Source: Zygnema cylindricum
Taxonomy: Eukaryota > Streptophyta > Zygnematophyceae > Zygnematales > Zygnemataceae
Assembly: GCA_037447655.1 (NCBI GenBank)
Contig: JBBHKE010003087.1
Span: 1-62,000 of the forward strand
DNA: 62,000 bases
Direction of reading: 5' to 3'
The notes beneath the pieces are model-generated. The model did no database searches and was not told the origin of the DNA. It saw only the letters and a program-made list of their open reading frames with translations. This document shows positions 41,089-52,150 of the stretch, one piece after another (position 1 is the stretch's first letter; each line of letters starts with the position of its first letter). Made by a program: the position numbers and the translations under genes.

Positions 41089-42614
41089 AGCAAAGCGGCA
41101 GATGGGGCGGTTCGTTCCTGGTTAGTGCTAGAGTTAGCATGTTACATGTGGCTGAATCTCTCCCTAATATATATTTTTTCTTCCTTCATTGGAAAAGGTG
41201 CCCACATGCCAAAGGATAGAAGTAGGGGTCACTGGACAGGACAGAAAGTCGCGGAGAGTAATCGATAGGTCCTCTCCCTTTCTGTGACTCCCAACTTAGA
41301 CTGAAACTTTTTGTGGTGGTGTCTTGGTTTGTATTGCAGCCTCTTGGCAAATATCTTCAAGGCAAACCCACACATATAGATAGAAAATGTAAAAAAAAGA
41401 GCATGGTGATATCAGTGCATGGGCGACTTGGTATTATGGAGAATGCTCCTTTGAATCTCAGTAATTTTGAACGTCCAGGTTATAATACAAGAATATTTGG
41501 ATGTGGGGAAATTCAACGAGGTTGTGCCTCTTAGGAAATCAAAGGTGAAGTAGAAGATTTACTTGGCAATCATCAAGGACAAACGGTAGAAGGGGGCTAT
41601 CTTGTGGCAGTGGGGGAAACCGTATAAAGAAATTCACAGCCAACAAGATGTGTGTATTTGTGAAGAATTAATGTAAGAAAGCCGTGCATTGTTAAGTGAA
41701 TATCATGTCATGGACAAAAGGTGTAAGGCAGCCAGAAACAAGGTTTACTGAGGAGTTTGCTGCTCTTTGCTAGTGGAACAGACAAGCAAATGCTTTTTGT
41801 CAATGAAACGTCTATAAAACATAAAAGATGGATCCAAAAATAATACAATTTTCAAAAGTTCAATATGAAATTGAGAGTCATGAATAAACACTCGATGGCT
41901 AAACCACAGAAAGGTAATCTGAAATTCATGCAACAGAGAGCTCTCACTGCGCTGTTACGCTCCAATTAATAATGAAAAACCTTTCACAAACAGTCATTGT
42001 TGAGAACGCTCAGAAAGAGCACATGCACAACAACAAAGGATGTGCTCGCCAAGCTTGTGTGATCGAATCATCCAGCATCTGTTAGATCAGTCATTGCAGA
42101 GTGACATGCAGGCATGCACTCTCAAATGATCACATGTATATTTTCTTACGCAAGCAGCAATCCAACTTACTGAAAAGCACGACTCCTAAAATGATACCAC
42201 GGACCCTCTACGGTAGGTGGTAAAGAGATGACACCATGTCAGCATTATCATTAGAAAAAGATACAGGAGGCACAGTAGAGGAGATATAGTAGGACCTGGA
42301 TTAATAAGCTTCTAGGAAACAGTTTGTCATTTTCTATCGACTAATCAATTATGTTTCGCCAATCAATCAATTAACATCAATTATGTTAGGATGGGATCTG
42401 TAACAGCAGCATATCATGAACTTAGTAAGCATGTCCTGAGAAACTACAAAAAACGAAAATTGAAGTCCTACATCAAAATAATTTCTCAACCAACTCAATC
42501 AACTAATTAACTAATCATTCACCTCCCACCAATTATGCGATTTGAAACAGTTGCAATTAGTCGTCACCATTGAGTGATTTGACAGCAACAGCAAAGCTAC
42601 GACAACTGCAAGTC
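41089..42614. other. Intergenic between convergent fucosyltransferase and peroxiredoxin-like genes
   Basis: No exon supported. About 42300-42540 is low-complexity with repeated AATCAATTA / CAACTAATTAACTAATC motifs. The rest is unremarkable AT-rich DNA. Confidence 0.5.
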
Positions 42615-44949
42615 TTAAACGTCAACAACTATCTGTGTTAGTGATTTGACCACATCCAACATATCTTCCACGTTGGTGTACTTGAGAATGCCGGTATCTA
42701 CATGCTTGAACACCACGGCATCTCCTCTGAAAATAATCGTGCCACCTTGTTGTGTCAATAGAGTTGTCTTTGTGGGCGAGAGCTCTCCCCAACGAGGCAG
42801 AATGCCCACCATGTTAGATAAGCGCAGAGTCGCAAGCTCAAAAGGACGCTGATAACCCGTGCCAAGGATGTCAAAAGGAGTAGTTGTAGAGAACACAGGG
42901 GGGCTATTTCTATCCCCGATGTAGCCACGAGCAACCTGCAAAGCGTAGAAACAGAAAGCCACAGACACTGACTATCAATTTACTAGTGTTATGCGACTCG
43001 TAGGTTGACTTCCCAGTGCCACGCATCTTTAGCACTTGTTTGCATAGACTGTGAAATGGTTCTCCTACCACCTATTCAACATTCAACGTAATATCAAAAG
43101 CAACAATGTGCCCTTGTGCTATCACTGTCAATCCAACTGACATGGAACATGCCACTCTATCTTGGAAATACACAGGATTACTATCCCTGTTCTGCAAATG
43201 TTCACAATACCATGGCCAAATTAAAGCAATGGATAAATAAACCATCGTATTAGGTTGTGTGATACTTCAAATATAACACAAAGTAATTGCAGAGCCCTCA
43301 CAAGACACTGCAAAGAAGCGACTCTGTCCAGTCAGTGCGCTCAATGCCTTCAATACCACAGGACATAGCAATATGAAGAGGGATTTCTGCCAACTGCCTA
43401 CAATATCCAATATCTAATGATTTTGCAAAATGACAATCTGATGCCTGTAATAGGCCAACGCAAGTATATCACAGACATGCATGTTAACACAGGCTACAAT
43501 CCAATCAATGCCTGGAAGCTTAAACCTTTCGGGTTTGAATATCACCTCCTGAATTGTGCCAGGACTGCCAATTCCCATAAGCATAGGAAGCAGCTTTAAG
43601 TATGGACTGATCTCTAGATCTGCTCCAAAGCCTTCAGAGAACCCTAGAGCGGTGTAGCATGCTCCATCAGGGTCTGCATACAAAAGGTCAAGTGGGAAAT
43701 CGAGAACCTCCGAAAATTTCCGTGCGCTTTCAACACTCCCGAGGCCTATGGCGATCAAAGCAGGACTGGCTCCACTCTCTAAAGCAGGAATCACCTGTTC
43801 CGCCACATTCAACCACCACCCTCAATTTGTTCCTGATTAATAGAGAGGCCACAGCTTCGACTAAAAAATACAATTTATATATCGGACTGCGTCACAATCA
43901 ATACTCTAAAGCGCAAATCATATAAACCACGAGTCCCCAACATAAGCGGCCTCGTATACAAAAAAATCCAGGGTAATCAACTGCCACAGAGTTGACTCAT
44001 CAGTCTGCAACCACTTTGGTAAAGCAACAGGGTGGCTTGATTCTGGAATATGCTATTTTCTATTGGATCATAAATAGTATCACAGCCAATGCCATAAGCA
44101 GAGCCGTAACATGAAGTGAATGGACCATGACTATGAGGAGAGGCATGAACGAGAGACCTCGATATTCAATGTTAATACCACCACCACCAACCACAACCGT
44201 GAACATTGTGATTGATGATGAACTCTGGACATCCTTGACCATCGTAAACGCTCACAAAATGTAGCATCTTCACTTACATAGTTTATTACTTATAAGAAAA
44301 AACACAACCACTTCAGTCTAGATCTATGCTCTCATTCTCATCAATCATGGCGTTTACCTTTTCCTTCAGCTTCTGAACATACTCCCATGAGCTGAGGTCT
44401 GCAAAGTGCGTTAAGAAAGCTACAACCGCAGGAGATCCTCCTTCTCCATCCCACAGTGAGAGGAGTGGCACGGCCCCTCCTGTATCCAGGTCCACTCGTC
44501 AAGGTGAAAGTTGTCAGCTAGTTGCCATGACGGACTGTCACCACAAACTGTTCCTTTCAAACTGCAATGTCTGTTTATGTCCGCGTACCTTCTGTTCCCT
44601 CTATAAGCAAAGCTTAAATGCCCACATGAGAGAAAGCTCATGACAGAGACCACTCCATAGAGCTGAGCTGGAAAGAAAAGGCACCAGTGGTAGCTTTGAA
44701 CACCTCGATGCCGCGCAGCGCCTCATACTCAGCTGATCCCGCCATTGCCAGTATTCTTCCTCCATTAGCCCTGCTGGAACGACGCGGTTTCGCAGAGAAT
44801 TTTGAGCCGAAATGAACAGAGAATGGCGCCCCCTCAGTTGCTGCCAATAATCTGGAATGGCATCTGGTGAAGGATTTCAGAGAAATGCAGCCTTCATCAA
44901 CAAGTGAGCTCCTTCGGCGGTATGCTGCCTGCTCTGCAAATGCACACAT
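42615..44949 (-). CDS. Peroxiredoxin-like (AhpC/TSA, AAED1-related) thioredoxin-fold protein, probably plastidic (318 aa)
   Basis: Exons 44685-44949, 44358-44479, 43546-43794, 42615-42935 join in phase (957 nt). After a basic N-terminal region the thioredoxin-fold part begins at about residue 70. Key blocks: SLWDGEGGSPAVVAFLTHF (about 96-114), LGSVESARKFSEVLDFPLDL and LYADPDGACYTALGF, GIGSPGTIQEV, ARGYIGDR, then YQRPFELATLRLSNMVGIL and QQGGTIIFRGDAVVFKH. This matches the plant/cyanobacterial subgroup of the AhpC/TSA-like family. At the position where active peroxiredoxins have CPCCWE this protein has ADLSSWE, so no peroxidatic cysteine is present; as I recall, cyanobacterial members also lack it. 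The start is tentative: the Met at 44949 lies beside an acceptor-like TTTGCAG, so a transit-peptide exon could lie upstream. Confidence 0.85.
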
Positions 44950-46170
44950 GCCAGAAGTCAGTACATAGCATTGTCAAGCTGAGCCTCTTAGACAGAAGCA
45001 CAGGTGGAGATAAACATCTGCTAGTACTTGCTTGCTGAAGTGAATGTGCAGCTAAGTTGGTCAAAATGATAGCTTTCCCAGTATAGTGCAGTTGAATATC
45101 TGTTAGAAACATGGTTTCCTTAAATCACGCTAATTCTCTCCATTTCACTTGGACTTGTGTGCTTTAACTGCATATCCAGGCTCTATCCGACTCAAGATGT
45201 GTGCCTATTCATTGCAATTTTCTTTCAACTAACACTATAATTCTGTCGATGAAGCAAGATTTGCCATCGGAAGAACCATTTAATTGCCTCTATTCAAGAA
45301 AAAATCATTTTGACATTGCCTCCCGCAAACTTATTTTGCCCGCCTTCTCTTTGCTGCACTGCATTGTTGTATTATTCGTTTTCTGAATCAACTACCTTGG
45401 TCCATCCTTCTAAACTATTTGTCTGGTCATGTCTTAACGCTTGGTACTATTCTGGTATCAGCTGCTAAACTCGCACAGAATACGGTGAACTTGATATTTG
45501 GTCCAATTGCAAATGCTTTGATCAGCATTGTAATTACTCTATCCCTCATGACCACATTTATGCATTCATTTTGTAGGTTTCTTTTTCTTGTCTGCCTGTT
45601 GACAATCCTGTCCCGCCAAAAGGAGGCACATTTTGCCATAAATTTGTTATCGCACAGCAAGCAGAAGAGGGTGCAAGGGATGCAAACAGGCATCAAACCT
45701 AGAGGGACACTAGGCTTCTAAACGACAAAAAGTAGCAAAGTCCCCTGCAATGCGAATGGAGAGTTTTTCGCTGGTCATTGTCTGGGGCAATCGTTTCAAA
45801 TGATCTGTTTGATAGTAGAGTTGACAATGTGTGCGGGCCGGCATCAAGAGAAATCAACAGAGAGACACAATGCTGAAGGAACAGCAAAACAAACATACAG
45901 GTGCGAGCAGAGAAAGAAAGAAAGAAAGATTGAGAGGAAAGAAGGAAAGAAGCGGAAGGCAAGGCTGAGGCAGTTAGGAAAGAGCGTAGGGGGAAGGGAC
46001 CTGGTGAGGAAGGACGCAAGCGGATGGAAGCGAGGCGGTCGCCATTGCCACGTCCTTCCAAAAGCCGATGAGGCAGATGTGAGTGTGAAGCAGACGACGC
46101 GTGCGGCTTCACTCTCCCTGTGAGCATCCAACCCAACAGTCGCCCCAACCGTACTTCTCACAATCACGCC
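44950..46170. other. Intergenic between divergent peroxiredoxin-like and histidine phosphatase genes
   Basis: No exon supported. A purine-rich block at about 45900-45990 contains a (GAAA)n run at 45911-45929. The part before 46171 is probably the histidine phosphatase 5' leader. Frames on both strands here that start far upstream use non-ATG codons and look non-coding. Confidence 0.5.
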
Positions 46171-49100
46171 ATGGCGTCTCCTCCGAGCGCTTCCTCCACC
46201 GGCTATTCCAACCCGGGAGAGAATCCTCCTTCTAAGGAGCATGCACCAGACGCATTTACTATATCTATTGTTCCTCCTACTGGACAGCATCCTCCTGCTG
46301 CCATGTCTCCAGTCAGTTATCTTGCAGACCAGCGGACCACAACTCTTTCTCTTTTAGATATATCTCAGGCGCTTCCTGAGCCTTCTGATCCTGCACACGC
46401 AAGCTCTGGTTTTTCTTTTCAAACAGAGATAACCGAGATGGATACAAGTGACTATCCACTTGAGCGTTTTGCAGATACGGGGAGCAGCATGAGGTGTGTT
46501 TAAATGACTAACAGTCATAAAACAATAGGATTTTGTCATATGAACATTTCAGTAAACATGAAAGGTTGCAGTTACTCTTTGTGCAAACACTTTACCACTT
46601 ACTTTTTTTGTACTGGCAACCCTCTTGAGAGTGTGGCACTCATCAGTAGAACCACAGTCGGGTTTATTTGATTGCGAATTTGTCACGCGTCCTGGTGACC
46701 ATACTTTCCAGCACCAACACATTCAGTAACGTGGAGTCAGGGGAGTGGTGATAACGCCTCATTTGTTATGTATGACCTGATTTGCCACCACAATTGTGAA
46801 GAGGGAATCGCGTAGACTGCGTTATTATCTTGTTTGTTATGAGCCCTTTGTGCAGCGTTCATGGCTGCAGCATTTGAAATTTTCTTTGGTGGCATGAGGA
46901 AACATATTCTAAGAAATAATTTGAAAGTAGTGTTAACTAAATTCATGGTCAGTGAGCTGTGTCACTCCTGCAAAGGCCTTGCAGTTGCCCTGCCTGTTTT
47001 TTAATCTTTGTATTACGTGCTCATATCAATTTTTATGGGGATTCTTTTTTGAAGGCTTTTGCAGTTGGTGCTGCATTAGTAACTGTCTGCGAAGGCTAAA
47101 TAACCTCTAAACTGCGAAGTCCGCATGTTCCTAGAAAGCTATGTCCATGTCGCTCGCCGATCTTTGTCATTTTACGCTTTTTTTGCAAAAATCATTTTCT
47201 CGAGTACTAATGGTTGTGAATGAGGAGACCAGAATTCAGACTTCAAAGTGTTTAGATTTGGGGATAGAGAATCTTTTGATTTTATGAACGTGGGGATTGC
47301 ATGGTGGCATTAACAACTATGCCTTCATAGTTTTACCTCTTTACAGGATGTCCACGTAGGGGTTTACCCCTCCAATGTAAATATGGGTAGAACTTGCAAG
47401 CTCATCACTTTTTTATTTCATAGATAGGCTATCAAGTACAAGTTTCTGAACTTGGCTCGCATTTATATGACTTATAGTATGGTGTCTTAGTCCTATTGGT
47501 TTTGAGGTGGCAACTGGGCAAAAGAAATGATGAACCTAAATAGAAATACCCGAAGGGCTGACGTTTTTCCCTTTCATTTTGGGCTATCTTTCACATCCAG
47601 TGGACGTTTTTTTTTATGTTTTTTGGTACTTCTAGAAGATGACAGTGCAGATGACCGAGGAGATTTTCCTGGACAGGTTTTACCGTTTATAAGGTGATGT
47701 TAGAGGCTGTCTGTCTGTATTTTGTTTTCACCGGGTTTCATACATGTGTTGTATAAATTCAGGCCTGAGTCAGACTCTGGAGCAGAACCTATGATTGAAG
47801 AGCCACCACCTTCGGTACCCGGATCCCCAACTTACCCTGATGCCATGGCAGCCACATCGTACTCTCAAGCCCCCTCGGGAGAAACTGGTTTTCTTGCTCG
47901 AACTAATAGTTTCGACTCAACGGCTGCGACATTGGGCAGCCCAAGGCCAAGCATCAGTGGGCTAGAGAGCCCTTTTCCAACTTCAATAGGAGTTCGGCGG
48001 CAATCACTAATTGTGATGCGCCACAGTGAGAGACAAGACGATACTGATCCGGCTTGGGTCAATACAGCTGACCGACCCTGGGATCCACCCATCACGGAGC
48101 GAGGGAAGGAGATAGCTTTTGAAGTTGGAAGGACATTGCGGGCCGAGGCCTGGGAAATTACACGCGTAGTTGTCTCTCCGTTTCTGCGCTGTGTCCAGAC
48201 GGCCGCAGAAGTTATACGTGCTTTGGCTGCTGTTCAACTGCCAGGTCCTCAGGACGGCAGGAAAGATATCACGATTGATTCTTCGAAGATTAAGGTATTT
48301 TTTTTTCCATGGAGACTGGATCAACCTGAGCTTTATCTGGGCTGTCTTCATGCCATTGAAGGTGTCGTGTTATATGACTCAGAGTCAATATGGATTGACA
48401 CAGAGTGTCTTTGAGGATTTTGCTGCTTGTGTCGTTTAGCATCATTTATCGTGGTATTCTGGTTATAACCTCAGTTTTGTTGGCTGTGAACGGGACCACG
48501 ATGTTTCCATCCTGTCTCTCCTTTTTTTTGTTTTTTTTGGAGATTCTTCCTAGTTATGGTTCTTGGGTTTGTCGTTTTGTTTTTATACCATCTGCTAAGA
48601 ACTCCTTGACACTTGGAAGAAATAATTGTTTAGATGTTATAATTGTCCAAAAAATTTGTGAATGATGGCTCTCTGTTTTGTTAGTTGATAATCCAGGTCT
48701 TGAATACATCAAGCAGACATCAAATAACATCACTGTACATAACTAAGGAACTGAAAGCTGGCTTTGCATTTGCTGGGGTGGCAGGTGTCTATAGACTATG
48801 GGCTCGGTGAAGTGATGAACCCACTTGCTATGCGTGATGCTGTATCTCGCAAAGGCAAGGGCGTAAGGGACGACCTGTGGCTACTACCATTAGAGGAACT
48901 TGAAGCTTTGCTGCCCGCTGGGACGCTAGATAGAGGAGCGGTTCCTATGATGGCTAAGGTATGACAGCTGCTTGCATTCTTTTTTTCAATTGTTGTCAAA
49001 CACGAAGGGAAACGTGGATGGATTCTTTGCATCTCACAATCAACCAATAGCTTTTTTGAAGATTTTGGTACTTACCTGCGGTCACACTGGATGGATTGTG

Positions 49101-49824
49101 CAGCTGGCTTCTTACCCGGAGTCAAATGAGGCGGCAGATGCTCGGTTTATTCATACTTTTGATGCAATTGCCGACAGATACATGGATGAGAATGTGCTTT
49201 GTATCAGTCACGGTATGTTGCTAATATGGGCGATATTGACAAGCTTACCACTGAGGACTGCGCGAATTGTTAGCGTTAGGCTCTAGGTGTTCTAACGTGT
49301 TCCTTTTTCACGTTATGTCTGTATCCTCCAACTATCTCGATTTCAGAGCCATTATTGGTAGACTCTACCACTATCCAAAGTGCCACACACACTGGCAAAA
49401 CTAGCATGAAACAATGGCTGGACAGCATTCCAAAAACTAAAACCTTTGCTACCCTTCATTTGATCTTTGCAATAAGTTTTGTTTGTTGTGTCAAAGTCAG
49501 CCGTTTTAAGTCTCTGGTTCTTTTGGACATTCACTTCATCTGTTTAACGTTCAACTTTTCATGGTCCTTTTGTACATTCATGTAATTTCTTTGGAAGCCC
49601 TTACTGACGTATTCTCTTACTGCCTTACTGCTACAGGAGAAGCAGTATCAGTTTCCGTGTCAAGACTGCTTCCCGTCACAGTCTATGAGGTAAAGTACTG
49701 CGGGTTTTCGTGGGCACAGCGACCAGTTTGGGCAGGTGGGGATGAGGAGGGGGATTCTAGGCCTACAGGTGACTGGGAACTGTTAACTGACTCTGGAGTT
49801 ACAGGAATATCATGGCTCATATAG
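46171..49824 (+). CDS. Histidine phosphatase superfamily (phosphoglycerate mutase-like) protein (441 aa)
   Basis: Exons 46171-46493, 47763-48294, 48785-48958, 49104-49212, 49637-49824 join in phase (1326 nt). The ATG at 46171 has a strong context (GCCATGGCG); the frame opens earlier without an ATG. Residues 1 to about 185 are Ser/Pro/Thr-rich and probably disordered. The catalytic fold follows: LIVMRHSER (phospho-acceptor His195), WVNTADRPWDPPITERG, VVVSPFLRCVQTAAEVI, YGLGEVMNP and VLCISHGEAVSVSVSRLL (second His, 379). It matches the plant group of Arabidopsis At3g60440-like phosphoglycerate mutase family proteins, whose substrate is not known to me. The canonical RHG is RHS here (Gly to Ser). 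Not a glycolytic enzyme by motif spacing. Confidence 0.9.
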
Positions 49825-52150
49825 TTGTGCCTGGACCTTCCGAGGTTGAAGTGATACGTTGCTTAATACGCGATAATTGAGCGTGGGTCATTAATAGTTT
49901 AAAATCGGCACTTCAGTGAAGATTCTCCAAGTTGACAATTTTGTGTCCCGTTTCCTGGAACTGGAAGAGATCCGAGTCTTTGGCTCAAATCTATCTATGC
50001 AGTCGAAGGAGATGCAATGAAGGGATAATCGAGGGTAACATTTGGAAGGAGGGTTGATGCAAGTGATGGAGCCGTGTCGAGGCATGCTTCTGTGGACTGA
50101 AGTTCAGCAACTGCTATTTATCTGAAGTCAACCTGGAGCACGACTGAAGAGTATTTGATGGCGTGTACCTTGGTGTCTGGCGTTTCACGCTAATAGCGGT
50201 ATGGGTGTCTATCGGGCCGACCTGAGTTCTCTGCTTGTTGGTTTTGGAAACTGTGGGACACAAATAGGTCCATAATGAATCATGGGAATAGAGAACGAGC
50301 AACTCGCCTAAGGCGCAGATGCTTTGCTTTTAGAAACAGGTTCTCATCAGCTATTTTTTTGAGATTCATGGAATGGATCGAACTGGGAACTTGAAGGTTT
50401 TTATTTTAGTTCCAGTAATATTTTTGACCTGAAGGCTATTTTTTGTGAGGTCTCTCAGTTATAGGACCTTTCCCTCACTTGTCTCTCCCCTTTCTGGCTT
50501 CCCATTGCCCATTCTACCTTCTACCTTCTGTTCTTCCCTTTTCCTTTCTCCTCTCCTTCTCTCCTCTCCCTCTCCGGCCCTTGTTCCCTCTGTCCTTTCC
50601 TCTCGTCTCTCCTCACTTTCTTTCTTTCTCTTGTCCCTCTTCCTATCCCTCTTTTATCCCCTCTCCCAGTACCTCTCCCACTGTGGTATGTTTTTTTCTT
50701 CCTGACCATTGAGCTTGATTTTGTTCTCTCTTTGACTGTTCCGTGACGGAATTCGTATTGCCGTCATATGTTTATGCTCCTCCTCATGTGGTTTGCTCCA
50801 TGGCATATGATTTAAAATAAGCTGAGATAGATAGGACACACTTAACCGTCCTCCTCTCCATTCACATAACAAGGAGCATTTGGCAGTTCCTGCGAACAGC
50901 TAGGCAGCTGAGATTGTTTTTACATCCTCAAGGGAGTGAAGTATCGCGAGCAAGATTTTTGAGATGATAGTTGAAGTGTGAATTCCGGGATTAATAACCA
51001 CTTTGATTGGCTAATATATCAGTGTTTATTCACCCCTTGGAAGTTGACAGCTCAGCTTTTCTTACTTAGATATGTGGTCGTGTGGTTTTTTGGTCCTACG
51101 GGCTTCAGAATCAGGCCAAAATCGCTGTACAGATTTTGTACGAGAAACAATCTGTCACATGCACATATCTGTGTGAAAAGCACCTTGATATGCCATCTGC
51201 CCCGGTTTAATGTCGGGAGCTGTCAATTTATTACTGTTTGTTGATGCAATTGGTGCAGCTTTTTTCTTTTGGACCGTTACCTGTTGAGTTTATGATGAAT
51301 TTTGTACCTATTTGGACATGTTACGCGCTATTAGCCGAAACTGGGGTAACATGACCAATAGCAGTGCAAAAATGACATGTAAAGGCAAGTGAGACTTACG
51401 CTGTTCTTTCTATCCGGCACTAGGTTGTTTGCCTGTTCCATGCCCAATTTTGACATGCAGAAGTATATCAAGGTCAGCTCTGCACATTCTGCACTATGTA
51501 TTGTACTTACCTCTACCGCCACAACCAATAGTATGGTAGTGGATGTCAAACAAGAAACATGCAGTAGAAATGCGATTCTACATTCGAAAATTCTCATAGT
51601 GAACGCTTGATAGCCAATACTTGGACTGGGAACTCAAAAAAAGTAGCAGAGCTCACAGCAGTGTGTGCTTCACAGGGCGGGATTCTAAGTAAAAAAATAG
51701 CAGCAGTTTGGGATGTCCTGTTGTGGCCTCAAAGTCGCTGGTAAAAAGTGGCATGATTGGGAAAAGCACTTCCTAGAATCCTAGAAGGAGCTTTTCCCCT
51801 AGAGCCGATCTGCTATTTAGTGTGTAGGTATTGTAATTTTTGAACGAGGAGAAATATGTGTCTTTGGTTCCTTTCGACAACTAGACCAAGAAAACTCCTG
51901 CAGAGCTTACAAGGAACTTTATATCATTTGTTGTGAAGAAGCTTGAATCAGTAATCATGATTGTGTATAGCGTGCTGTAATTCCATGTAAAATCCAGCGT
52001 AGTTGTATCAAGAGATTTTGTGTCAAACTGGAACACAAAGCAATGCAGAATGTTTCCAAACCCCACTTGGTGAACTCGGTACCATGCACGTGACAAGGAC
52101 AACCTCGATTTGCCCAATGACGTCTTGTCGTCCTGTCCTAATTTTGCTAA
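49825..52150. other. Intergenic; no gene seen
   Basis: No exon supported. It holds a pyrimidine-rich tract (about 50445-50700) and a 24-bp sequence at 50186-50209 resembling a MITE terminus. The rest is AT-rich, without frames resembling a known family. Confidence 0.5.
50445..50700. repeat. Pyrimidine-rich tract
   Basis: About 250 bp of C/T-dominated sequence on the plus strand (CCTTTCTCC, CTTTCTTTCTC and similar), comparable to the tract at 25281-25830. Open frames inside are low complexity. Confidence 0.85.

Noticed and set aside
46120-46170. N-terminal extension of the histidine phosphatase upstream of 46171
   Set aside because: The frame is open but begins with GTG, not ATG; 46171 has a strong start context.
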